Assembly (NCBI GenBank): GCA_933207985.1
Contig: OW240921.1
Coordinates: 114,826,021-114,890,020, forward strand
Reading direction: 5' to 3'
DNA from: Pelobates cultripes
Taxonomy: Eukaryota > Chordata > Amphibia > Anura > Pelobatidae
Length of the DNA: 64,000 nt
Part shown: positions 30,544-40,263 of the stretch, one piece after another
Layout: each line of letters opens with the position of its first letter
How positions within the stretch are numbered: the stretch's first letter is position 1
Translations under genes and position numbers: made by a program
Notes under the pieces: model-generated
The model's input: only the letters and a program-made list of their open reading frames with translations
Database searches by the model: none
Told to the model about the DNA's origin: nothing

Positions 30544-32983
30544 TTAAATCGGAAAGTTCTGAGCACTTAGCATTGGTACTGGAGCTGTTTCTTCTTGAGT
30601 TAACTTCGCCTTGGTTGCCAGGATAAACACGAAGTGTTGAGCATCTAGAAGCGAACTTTCTGCTTTTCTCTCAAGAGCTTCAAAACATTCTATTGTGTAA
30701 CCTTCATCAGTTAGAGCCTGGCGTAAAAAAGGCTCATCTGCTGTCAAAACGTGGCACCTGTGTTCACCGACCTGATAAAAAGTGGCGTTTAAAGCCCCAA
30801 ATAATATAAGGTGACCTCCAGGTTTCAGGAAAGAGGATAATTTTCCCAGATTTTGGCGATAGCTTTCATGGTCTTTGCTCACCACGTCTAAACCCCCCAC
30901 AATAAGCAGGCAGTCAGCTTTTGGTAGAATCACAGGATCTGTAATATTTTCCTTTGCAAGGTCACATTTCACTATGTGTTTAATAGTCTTTTTTAGCATA
31001 TGTTCTTGTTCCAGCCAGTGAACTCTGCAAAATACAAATAAAACACTGATGAAACAATAAAATTGTTAGGAAATTGACTTCCCAGTTACTTGTCCTACAT
31101 GGAGAAATGATAGCATATTTTTTAGACTAGGTATGCTCTAATTTTGTTTTTTATCAGCTAGAATATGCATTTGCCAGTGCCATGCCTCAATAATCTCACA
31201 AAGTCCTCAAAGGGCCATTCTGTTTAAATACTGTCGCGCAGAGATGGAAGAAGAAAGAGAGATAGAGAAAAATGTCTTAATCCAGACAAATACAAATTGT
31301 AAATTCTGTGTTGAAAAAGTTAGGTATTACTGAGCTATATTAAACATATGTAGTTTACATTTTACATTTAAAGTAGACTTTTACATTATAGCTTTTATGA
31401 GATTAACAGTGTTAACAATTTGCAGGACATTTGACATATACTCAACCTGTTGCCTCCCAACTCTGTTATGAACTGTGATGCATGAGACCAATCAAACGCT
31501 TCCGTTTCCGTGTTCAGCCATTTTTCCATTTCCTTGACACATTCCTCATTAAATTCTAATATAATGATGTTTTTAAAAAACGTGCAGATTGGTAACAGAT
31601 GATGAATGATTGGGCCCAGAGTGACATCAATCAAGGTGTCCCCACCAATAAGACCTGTAGAAGAAAATCCAAAATTAGCAAAAAATTATTATATATTTTA
31701 TTTTATTCAATATGTATACTGGCACGTGTTTTCTAGGCTAGGAAAAAGGCTGAATTTTGGAATTGTATATGTATTAGATGATAAAAATCTATCTGCATAC
31801 CCCTGCATTCATTCTTCTGATTGGTTGCTCCTTTTGAGTATTATTAATTATGTGCTAATATAGTTGTTTTTGTACAAAGTGCAGGACTCAAATGTAAAGT
31901 AATATACATTTCCACAATGGCAAACTCATTTATTTATTTTTGTTAAATTACTTATAAAGAAAAACAAACAGATAATGGGATACTCACAGCCTACCGTGTG
32001 TTTTAGTGATAATTCTGTCCATCAAAATGGCTAACAGTGACTAATCAAAGCTGTCTACCCACCAGCACAGACACAGAAAACATGCAGTGACATGCACTGT
32101 TACACTCACAATAATATACACACAATGACACGCACACTAGGGCAGAGTATGCACACACTTTGATATACACAGTTAGACAAAGTATATACACAATGACAAA
32201 CATTTAGACAACAGTATGCATACAGTGCAATACACACAGTTAGACAATGACCCACTGCTATACAAATACTCATTCGGACAGTATACATACGTTCTGCAAC
32301 ACTTACACGATGCCACACAGGCAGTCAGACACATTGTAAGTATTTTATTACTGATTTAGAGAATATTCCCCTTCCAAATGTTTTTTTCTCTATCACTCCC
32401 TAAGATGTTAAGTAATATCAGATGACACAGTGTGCTGTGATGTCACGCACATATAATTAATAATGCAAAGTAGTATAGCTCTTTTTCTTTGCAACTGATC
32501 AATATTTAATGTATCAAACAGCAGATAATTAAAAAAAATATTATGGGTGTATTTTTTTTCAAAAGAAATGTACTCCCCCACATTTGAATTCATTGCTGAC
32601 TGAAAGGCAGCCCCGTGGAAAGTCTGTGGGCACCTTGTCTGTACCCAACATTCTTCTGTTACCAATGTTTAAATTAGAACTTTGATTTTAGGATTGACCG
32701 TGGTAGCACACCCATTAACAAAACTATCCTGAGATCAAAAGGTTGGCAGATCACGACTTGATTAAAGGATGTTTGTAAAATCAATCATGCTCATGAAACA
32801 TAACATTACAATGATACATATACTTACTGTACCTGAGAGCAATGCTTTGTGCATCTGTTTCATTGGAAACATCAATGTCTCTTCTTGTAGTGACTTGTCC
32901 GTGTTCAGGGAGAAAAATGTATCAAGAAATACTCTTGACTTAAAGCCAGGCTCCTGGTATAGCTTAGATGAACCAACATCCAT
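30544..32983 (-). CDS. NNMT/INMT-like N-methyltransferase, complete three-exon gene (copy 3)
   Basis: The exons are 32983-32833 (151 nt), 31654-31447 (208 nt) and 31024-30544 (481 nt), giving 279 residues. Every junction is GT-AG with compatible phase (CAG|GTACAG, CTACAG|GT, ACAG|GTTGAG, TTGCAG|AG). The ATG has A at -3 and G at +4. The protein matches the SAM-dependent NNMT/PNMT/INMT family over its length: FLDTFFSLN near the N-terminus, motif I at residues 58-65, EKWL and AFDWS after it, PKADCLL and LKPGGHLIL in the last exon. Motif I reads LIDVTLGP where the family signature has a G-S-G-P loop, and the residue aligned with the ribose-binding Asp is Glu (about 84). Catalysis may therefore be weak or altered. 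It probably methylates a small amine in the cytosol, but the substrate is not inferable. It lies opposite in strand to copies 1 and 2. Confidence 0.92.
31025..31446 (-). other. Intron 2 of copy 3
   Basis: 422 bases. Its 3' end (TTTCATCAGTGTTTTATTTG, then TATTTTGCAG) resembles the sequence before the pseudogene exon at 13211. Confidence 0.85.
31655..32832 (-). other. Intron 1 of copy 3
   Basis: 1,178 bases, AT-rich, with an irregular CA/TGACA stretch at about 32040-32330. No other feature. Confidence 0.85.
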
Positions 32984-33039
32984 CTTGCCGGTCTGCTGTC
33001 ACTGAGCTATGGGCTACTGACTGGATTTAGCTGTGTCTC

Positions 33040-33047
33040 TTTAAATA
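33040..33047 (-). promoter_or_regulatory. TATA-like element upstream of copy 3
   Basis: TATTTAAA on the minus strand, about 57 bases before the ATG, followed by a short leader. A position-based guess. Confidence 0.35.
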
Positions 33048-33205
33048 CTGTGCTATTGATTAAACTCATTTTTTTTTTCATGACGTGCAAATATTTACCA
33101 GCCAATAATAGCTTACACAAATGGATGTTTCACACATTTCTAGCTGTTAATGTTTTTTTATTCAAAACATCTGAGACCTTTCCTATGGGAATATATATAA
33201 TATTT

Positions 33206-33209
<4 letters not shown>

Positions 33210-33254
<45 letters not shown>
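33210..33254. repeat. (CT)n microsatellite
   Basis: Pure CT dinucleotides, ending exactly where the Tc1-like terminus begins. Confidence 0.95.
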
Positions 33255-33258
<4 letters not shown>

Positions 33259-33720
33259 ATCTCACAAAAGTGAGTACACCCCTTACATGTTTGTAAATAT
33301 TTTGCTATATCTTTTCATGTGACAACACTGACACTCTGCTACAATGTAAAGTAGTAAGTGTACAACCTGTATAACCGTGTAAATTTGCTGTCCCCTCAAA
33401 ATAACTGGGATTTGCTGTCCCCTCAAATGTCCAAATTGGGCCCAAAGTGTCAATATTTTGTGTGGCCACCATTATTTTCCAACACTTCCTTAACCCTCAT
33501 GGGCATGGAGTTCCCCAGAGCTTCACAGGTTGCCACTGGAGTCCTCTTCCACTCCTCCATGACAACATCACTGGGCTGGTGGATGTTAAGGACCTTGTGC
33601 TCCCCTACCTTCCATTCTAGGATGCCCCACAGATGCTCAATAGGACCTAGGTCTGGAAGCATGCTTGTCCAGACCAAACTGATGCAGTGTGCAACGTATG
33701 GTAGAAGCACTGACAGGTAG
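33255..33720 (-). mobile_element. Tc1-like transposon, 3' end with transposase C-terminus
   Basis: The left edge CAGTATCTCACAAAAGTGAG is the terminal repeat. On the minus strand a frame (from about 33720 to 33450) gives the transposase C-terminus: PIEHLWGILEWKV with the third catalytic acidic residue, then EEWKRTPVATCEAL, ending NNGGHTKY at the stop. The catalytic Asp residues and DNA-binding region are missing beyond 33720. This is a different Tc1 family from the pieces at 11.7 and 62.2 kb. Confidence 0.85.
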
Positions 33721-33824
33721 TGATGTCCCGGACGGTTCGCCGGCGAATACTTGATAGCTAGGCTAGTGTATTCAGTGTCCACTACAGTCCTGAAGGACTC
33801 ATCTTATCTCTCTGACCTAACTAC

Positions 33825-34186
33825 CCACCACACCCTCAGCCTCACTACCCCCACACCACCCCCAGCCTCACTACCGCCTCACCACCCCCAGCCTCACTAC
33901 CCCCACACCACCCTCAGCTCTCACTACCCCCACACCCTCACTACCGCCTCACCACCCCCAGCCTCACTACTCCCCACACCACCCTCAGCCTCACTACCCC
34001 CACACACCCTCAGCCTCACTACCCCCACCACCCTCAGCATCACCACGCCCCACACCACCTGCTCTACACCTACCCCCACACCCCCTCAGCCTCACTCACC
34101 CCCAAAACCCTCAGCATCACCACCCCCCACACCACCCTCAGCCTCACTACCCCCCACACCCTCAGCCTCATTACCCCCCACACCAC
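33825..34186. repeat. CCCCACACCACCCTCAGCCT-type satellite
   Basis: Pyrimidine-rich tandem units of about 25 bp (CCTCACTACC, CCACACCACC, CTCAG). The 147-codon frame across it is compositional. It abuts the retroviral LTR. Confidence 0.85.
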
Positions 34187-34786
34187 TGTTCTAGATAATT
34201 TACTGCAAACCAATTAGTTTGAATGACTATCTGTTCCTGTCCAAATTAAAGATAATAAAGTTGCGTGCACGCAGAAGTAAATTCACACTGAGACACAAGG
34301 TTCAGGGTAATGAAAGAACTTCAGAGAAGTTTAATGGCTTCTGACAGAAAATGGGTGCGCAGACCCTTATAAAGGCATTATTACATCATTGAAGAAAATC
34401 AAGATATAGACAAATAGACATTGTTAATTGGCTTAGGTGCTAAGATGTTAGTAAAATGCCCTCCCCATTCTTAGGTCACTATCTACGTAATTTCTTAACT
34501 CCTACAGGTTTTAGCGCCATTTTGTTAAAATGAGGAGCTCACTCGACGGGAGGGGCCTTTTGGCAGCTATCCATTTGGAGCGTAGCTGGCACTTGTTAGT
34601 TTCTCAAGGTTAAGTTTCAAGGATTTTAGTAAATACACATTTTATCAAAGCTATTTCTTGCTGACATGCAAATTCTATGTTCTATAGACAAAGCTTCCTT
34701 GTAAAACTATGGGGGCCTCTTAGAGGTATAGCAAGAGGATTTAAAGGGGCCTTACAGATTTATAGAGGCCTAATAATTCTACAACA
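34187..34786 (-). repeat. 3' LTR of the endogenous retrovirus (600 bp)
   Basis: On the minus strand it starts TGTTGTAGAA after the polypurine tract and ends TCTAGAACA, so the ends are short inverted repeats. TTTATAAGG at 34373-34365 is a TATA box and ATTAAA at 34335-34330 a poly(A) signal, which fits a U3-R-U5 layout. Confidence 0.8.
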
Positions 34787-34797
34787 GTCCCCCCTAA
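34787..34797 (-). other. Polypurine tract of the endogenous retrovirus
   Basis: Minus strand AGGGGGGAC directly before the LTR TGTTG. It is the plus-strand DNA primer site. Confidence 0.8.
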
Positions 34798-35062
34798 AAT
34801 GTTATTTGCTAAAAGACAAAACTTTATTTGTTAGTATCAGAAGAAGTATTAGCCCAAAGACACAGAAACCCCATGACCGCTGACTTAGTGTTAATGCAAA
34901 GTGCAAGTCTATCCCTCTCTTGACCCTAACAGGCTGCAGCACATCCGTCAGTACGGTTCAGGAACACTCTTCACTCCGCTGGTAACCCATAGTGGCTTAT
35001 CCACTACTTCTCCGTACGGCAGTCTACCCATAAAGACGGACGCTGTCCCTGTACTGTCCCTT

Positions 35063-35700
35063 CCTAGACTTTCTGCACTTCATCAGTATAAGGGAGAGTT
35101 TGTAGCGGAATACAGGGTGAGATGAGGTCTTGATCATCGATTGTCAGATGAGTGAAGGTTGGTGTTGCTTGGTCTACAGTTTTCTGCAGGAATTTCTTTA
35201 GGCATGGGAGGACACAACAAATGAGAAGAGCGAGAATAAAAAAGAAAAATTAGTAAGGCAATACCAATCTGGACTAAAGCTCTCTGCCAACCAGTCATCC
35301 AACCAAACCATTTTTCCCAGGGATCAGTAACTCCAGAGTTTCTCTTTAACTCTTCATAGAGTCTATTTAATTTAGCTATGGCCAGAGTGACTTTACCATT
35401 AGGACCTGTGTTTTCTGGAATGTAAGTGCAACAAGTCATAGTGTCGGGAAGTATTTTACAGACCCCCCCTTTTTCGGCTAAGATCATGTCTAAGGCCAGT
35501 CTGTTCTGGAAGGTCATTTGGGATGTGGCCTGTAATTGCTCGGCCAAGCCCTGGAGGGCATCCCTGGTGTAGTTCACGAAGCGCTGTTGGTTGTAATAGA
35601 TATAATTAATCCAATTAAGGTTTTTGTTGGCAGTGACTATGGTAAAAAGTGATTCAAAACCTACAGCTACTTCATCTCTAGCTTTAAATTCATTAGGTAC
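35063..35700 (-). pseudogene. Retroviral envelope, TM part
   Basis: TM of class I type. After the frameshift near 35700 come the heptad-rich ectodomain, an immunosuppressive-domain-like segment (FQNRLALDMILAEKGG) and a cysteine cluster in which eight residues separate the first Cys from the CC pair (common gamma-type Env has six). A Trp-rich pre-anchor and a membrane segment (VQIGIALLIF) follow. A second frameshift in an A/T run near 35240 shifts the anchor and cytoplasmic tail to another frame, which runs to about 35063. At least two indels break env. Confidence 0.8.
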
Positions 35701-36959
35701 CCCCTAGGCACCCCAATGGCATCTATGTAAATGTGGGGGTCAAAACTGCCTTTTACTGGGGTTTCGCGCCTTACTCTGGCTGATGTATGTGGAGGGTCGT
35801 ATGTGTCATGATGATTATCAGAAATAATATGAATGGGCATGATAACTTTGGCCAGGGTACACTCACCCCACCACTCAGTTTCCAGCCTAGATCTTAACTG
35901 TAGATCCCCACATAACCAGTAAATATCCCCCAATGACCTGGTATGGTGTTGCAACAGGCGTATAGGAACAGTTCTGTAAGTGGCGCAATAACCTTTAGAA
36001 AAGTTACCCATGAATTTACCAATCCCGTCATACATGGCATAACAAGTGTAATTACCTCTATAGACTGTGACTCCATCTGGTGGCTTAACATTTTCAACTA
36101 AGAGAGGGTATTCTGCCGTCCATGCCATGCAGAGGGACCTATTAAAGTCATATTGGTAGGCAAAAAGGCTTAAGAAGCAATCTTCTATCTCTAAAGGGAG
36201 AGTTAGGGGGACGGTGCCAAGGTGGGGTCGGGCACCGCCACATACATAACATGCTGTTTTATTATGTTTGTTAGCATTATACCTCATCCATTCTAACCAC
36301 AAATTAATGTCATTGAATCCAGTTTCAGCGGCCATGGTATCTTCAAAAGTGGGGTTAGCGATGGCCATCATATCTTTAAAGGACTGGATATGTGGTTTTA
36401 GCGGATTTGGGACCATATGATCAGCCCCTTGCCACTCTGGAGAGTGGGACATATCTCTGAGGTAGAAATGACCTAATTTGTTGTAGGAACCTTTCTTCCA
36501 ATACATTCCCATTACATATCGGTCTGCATCCTCGGGGCCAGGATGTTCAATATTTAACATTAATTTCATAGGGGTACTTCCTCCAGGCTTTCTTAAAGTC
36601 ATTCTTTGAAGGAGGGATCTACCCTGATTGTCTATCTTAGATAAAGCACTTTTGGGTTTATAACCCCAGGCAGGCCCAGTATTCCATCCCGCAGCCCCCC
36701 AGTAGTTACAGTCATAACCCCATTGTTCATCTACTACACAAACGTAAGGGTCTTTTGCTTGTGGTATATCTTTATAAATGGCTTGAATCTGTGACTTAGG
36801 GAATGGGCACTCTACAATATCACAGTAATCAAAAGTGAATGTAGCCACATGGGTACATGATGAATTATACCAGAAAGTGTACCCACTAGCATCTTTGGTG
36901 ATGGCCACCTGCTGGGCTTTAAGGAGGCCAACTAAGGAGATAATGTACCAGAGGCACAT
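35667..36959 (-). pseudogene. Retroviral envelope, SU part
   Basis: The 430-codon frame starts at an ATG overlapping the end of pol by 28 bases. It has a short hydrophobic leader (YIISLVGLL), five N-glycosylation sequons (N32, N233, N273, N303, N319), a CYVC motif at 237-240 that fits the CxxC isomerase-type motif of gamma-type SU, and a furin-like RVRR at 395-398. The frame leaves the Env reading near 35700, in a G run where one base seems lost, and ends at 35667. Confidence 0.85.
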
Positions 36960-38581
36960 GGTTGCATAGAGTTAGCTTCCTCTGGGGCAGGTGTCTTCTT
37001 GCAGTGGGAAGCGTGGATCCAGTTAGGCCTTCCGGCCAATTTGACAGAGGTAGGGGAGATCAGGAGAACTTGGAACGGTCCGTCAAATCTTGGTTCCAGG
37101 GTGTGTTTTCGCACAAATTTCTTGACCAGAACCCAGTCACCGGGGAGCAGACTGTGGTTGCCTGTGTCAGAATCAGGATCTGGAATTTTAGAGAAAACTT
37201 GGACATGGATTTTGTTCAAAGCATTTGCGAGTTCAGTTACATAATCTACTAAAACATCAGTATGAAGTTGTAATTGCTGGGGAAAATAGCAACCTAGCCT
37301 GGGTGCTGACCCGAATAGAATCTCGTAAGGGGACAATGAGGGCTTCCCTCTAGGTGTATGTCTGACACTAAACAGGGCTATTGGCAAGCTTTCGGGCCAG
37401 GGCATTTTTGTTTCTTGCGACATTTTTAGCATTCTAGTTTTCAGGGTGCCATTCATACGCTCCACCTTACCACTGCTTTGTGGGTGATAAGGTGTGTGGA
37501 AGGCAAGGGTCACTCCTAGGGCGGCCCAAATCTCTTTGGTTACTGATGCTGTGAAAGCTGGGCCTTGGTCACTTTCAATGACTTCTGGTAATCCAAACCT
37601 ACATACAATTTCTGTAAGTAGCCGTCTTGCTGTTGTTTTTGCGGTGATGTTAACCACTGGGTAGGCTTCTGGCCAGCCTGAGAACATGTCTACTATTACT
37701 AGTGCATATTCGAAGTTGCCACTCTTTGGCATCTGGATGTGGTCTATCTGAATTCTTTGAAACGGGTACATGGGCTTGGCCAAGTGTTTTGGAGGGACTT
37801 TAGTCATTTTCCCCGGCTTGCACTTGGCGCAGATGACACACGTTTTGCAGTAATTGCTGGCTAGCGTGGTAATTCCAGGGGCCTCATAGTACTTCTGTAC
37901 AAGGGCAATCATCAAATCTTTTGATAGGTGTGCAGGGCCATGTGCCCACTGAACAACTGCTGGGTATAGATTCTTAGGAAGGCAGAAATTGAGGTTGTTG
38001 GAGTACACTCCATCCTTCAGAACTGCCCCTTTCTGTTTCCACTTCTGTATTTCTTCAGGGGCAACTGTAGCCTGTTGTTCCAGCAGGATTTTCAGGTCAG
38101 TTGGAAGAGTCTGCAGAGTAAATATGGGAGTTTCTTCATTTCCGGACACTCTTCTTTCCACTTCCTGTGGTTCTTTTGCAACTTGTTTTGCAGCCTGATC
38201 AGCTAGATGGTTGCCCTTTGCTTCATCTGAGTCCAACTTCCCATGTGCTTTTATCTTCAAAATAGCCACTTCTTCTGGGAGTAGGAGGGCGTCCATCAGC
38301 TCCTTGATCGCGGAACCGTGCTTGATTGGTGTACCGGTGGTGGTAAGAAATCCTCTTGTTTTCCAAATTAATCCGAAGTCGTGAGCCACGCCCAGTGCAT
38401 ATCTTGAATCCGTGTAGATATTGGCGCGCTTTCCTTCAGAGATCTTGCATGCTGAAGTCAGGGCTTGCAATTCAGCTTCTTGTGCAGACATAGTTGATGG
38501 TAAAGATGATGATTTGACAATTTCATCTGTTGTGGTTACGGCATATCCTGCATGGTATCTTCCTTCTTCATCAGCATCCTC
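36932..38581 (-). CDS. Retroviral RNase H (N-terminally deleted) and integrase
   Basis: From about 38581 the frame reads as RNase H starting at EEGRYHAGYAV, after the point where the first catalytic Asp (in a DGS box) should lie. The E of AQEAEL, D of YTDSRYA and D of HLADQAA are present. Integrase follows with the HHCC zinc region (HGPAHLSKD, CKTCVICAKC), D in IQIDHI, D in ESDQGPAF and E in GKVERMNG. The C-terminal domain is complete, and the stop lies inside the env start. Integrase looks intact; RNase H does not. Confidence 0.85.
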   Translation of the reverse strand, partial: EDADEEGRYHAGYAVTTTDEIVKSSSLPSTMSAQEAELQALTSACKISEGKRANIYTDSRYALGVAHDFGLIWKTRGFLTTTGTPIKHGSAIKELMDALLLPEEVAILKIKAHGKLDSDEAKGNHLADQAAKQVAKEPQEVERRVSGNEETPIFTLQTLPTDLKILLEQQATVAPEEIQKWKQKGAVLKDGVYSNNLNFCLPKNLYPAVVQWAHGPAHLSKDLMIALVQKYYEAPGITTLASNYCKTCVICAKCKPGKMTKVPPKHLAKPMYPFQRIQIDHIQMPKSGNFEYALVIVDMFSGWPEAYPVVNITAKTTARRLLTEIVCRFGLPEVIESDQGPAFTASVTKEIWAALGVTLAFHTPYHPQSSGKVERMNGTLKTRMLKMSQETKMPWPESLPIALFSVRHTPRGKPSLSPYEILFGSAPRLGCYFPQQLQLHTDVLVDYVTELANALNKIHVQVFSKIPDPDSDTGNHSLLPGDWVLVKKFVRKHTLEPRFDGPFQVLLISPTSVKLAGRPNWIHASHCKKTPAPEEANSMQPCASGTLSP

Positions 38582-40199
38582 TGGCCACAATATCCAGTTG
38601 GCAGGAGAAAAATCCAATAGGCCTTTGGCGGCCTCCAGGACCATGGGCCTGAGTGAGTACTCCTGTTGCATGGCCTTGTCTTTCAGAAACAAACAATTTG
38701 AAGGGTTTGGTATAGTCTGGTAGGCCAAGAGCAGGAGCAGAAGCAATAGCATGTTTAAGAGTACAGAAGTTGTCAAGGGCTTCTGTGGACAAGCAAAATG
38801 GGTCTGACTTGAGAGCATCATAGAGAGGTTGCATAAGGAGTGAGGCTTCTGGGATCCATGCTCGGCAATAGGAAATGAGGCCTAGGAAGGCGTGTAGTGA
38901 CTTCGAGGTCCTTGGAGGTGGAATGTCCAGTACTGCTCTAACTCGGTCACGGGTAAGATGTCTGGTTCCCTGAGACAGACAATGGCCAAGGAAGATAACA
39001 GTAGGTTGGCAGAATTGCAGCTTGAGACGTGAAGCTTTACATCCTTGTTCTGCTAGGTAGCAAAGAATATTAAGTGAGCATTGTTCTGTTGTGGGTATAT
39101 CAGCTCCACAAAGCAGCAAATCATCCACATATTGAAGCAGGACGACCTCAGGGTGGTCAGATTGCCATGGATCAAGGATAGAGCACATGGCCTTCGCAAA
39201 TTGACTTGGTGAATTTTGTGCCCCTTGGGGCATGACAGTCCATGTGTACTGTTGTTTTTCATGTGTGAAAGCAAACAGATATTGGCAAGTTGGATCCAGG
39301 GGAACACTGAAGAAGGCATTGGCCAGATCAATGACAGTGAAGTACTTGGCAGAGGGTGGAACGCCGGAAAGGAGAGTGTGTGGGTTGGGCACTATTGGAG
39401 TGTCCAAAACTGTGGCTTCATTTACCGCTCTGAGGTCTTGGACCAATCTGTACTTTTCTGGTTCGCCTTTTGGAGTCTTTTTCTTTACTGGAAATAATGG
39501 AGTATTGCATGGTGATTCACATTTGACAAGAGCACCCTTCTCCAGGAGTGCTTGAATTTGAATTGTAATGGCTGCAGCTTGAGCTGGTTTCAAAGGATAC
39601 TGTGATTTTCGTGGCAATTTTACGCCTGGGATGAGCTTTACCACCACAGGCGGGACCTTTAGATGGCCTATGTCCTCTGGGCCTGTGGACCACAGCTTCT
39701 TGGGAACATCAGTCTTTAGTGAATCAGGGAAATTAGTCCTTAGGTCTTTTGCATCCCCATGAGGCTCTTCTAGATGTAGCATCAGGGGTAAGGAGCACAA
39801 AGCTGAGGTGTCTGAGACAGATAGAGGGGTGGATAGTTCCACTTGTCCATCTGGAGTAAAGGTGATGGATGCCTGCAGGCGTGAAAGAACATCAGCTCCT
39901 AACAGGTTAATGGGGCATGTGGAAGATACCACAAAGCGAGCAAGCAAGTTGTGGCAGTTACCAACCCGCAGTGGGGTGGACAGGGGACTTTGCCTTGGAA
40001 GGCCGTCCACCCCAACACAGGAGACATCAATATTGGAAAGAAATGAGGTATCGGGCAGGTCTTGTTCTCTCAGAACACTTCGGGCTGCACCTGTGTCAAC
40101 TAGGAAAGTGGTGGGCTGGCCCTCAATGGGTAAAATTACAGTAGCTAGAGGCCCCCCTTGTTCCCCTGAAGACACTGCCATGGCAGGGGCATTAAGCAT
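38571..40199 (-). CDS. Retroviral protease and reverse transcriptase (connection domain deleted)
   Basis: 542 codons. Protease active site DTGA is at 35-38, followed by LLGADVL. RT has VIDLANAF (Asp about 291), MPQGAQNSPSQF and YVDD at 357-360, then the thumb. The frame ends just after the start of the connection region (FSCQLD), where roughly a hundred residues expected before RNase H are absent. This ATG was chosen because it is the first in frame; the true gag-pol junction upstream is not visible. The deletion leaves the polymerase fold but separates it from RNase H. Confidence 0.85.
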   Translation of the reverse strand: MLNAPAMAVSSGEQGGPLATVILPIEGQPTTFLVDTGAARSVLREQDLPDTSFLSNIDVSCVGVDGLPRQSPLSTPLRVGNCHNLLARFVVSSTCPINLLGADVLSRLQASITFTPDGQVELSTPLSVSDTSALCSLPLMLHLEEPHGDAKDLRTNFPDSLKTDVPKKLWSTGPEDIGHLKVPPVVVKLIPGVKLPRKSQYPLKPAQAAAITIQIQALLEKGALVKCESPCNTPLFPVKKKTPKGEPEKYRLVQDLRAVNEATVLDTPIVPNPHTLLSGVPPSAKYFTVIDLANAFFSVPLDPTCQYLFAFTHEKQQYTWTVMPQGAQNSPSQFAKAMCSILDPWQSDHPEVVLLQYVDDLLLCGADIPTTEQCSLNILCYLAEQGCKASRLKLQFCQPTVIFLGHCLSQGTRHLTRDRVRAVLDIPPPRTSKSLHAFLGLISYCRAWIPEASLLMQPLYDALKSDPFCLSTEALDNFCTLKHAIASAPALGLPDYTKPFKLFVSERQGHATGVLTQAHGPGGRQRPIGFFSCQLDIVARGC

Positions 40200-40263
40200 C
40201 AGCGGGTTTGCTCTCCTCAGTATGGGCTGTGTTACTGACTCAAACCCCTTTCTATGTCATTAG

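Larger units (their letters stand above)
34187..40263 (-). mobile_element. Class I (gamma-like) endogenous retrovirus, 5'-deleted
   Basis: Minus-strand order: protease-RT (40199-38571), RNase H-integrase (to 36932), envelope (36959 to about 35063), polypurine tract, 3' LTR (34786-34187). YVDD RT, the QSSGKVERMN-type integrase and the pol/env overlap place it near gammaretrovirus-like class I elements. No gag or 5' LTR is seen between 40264 and the gap at 42739. Pol and env are both broken, so this is an old defective copy. Confidence 0.88.

Noticed and set aside
33751..34194. 147-codon proline/threonine-rich frame
   Set aside because: Translation of the CCCCACACCACC satellite.
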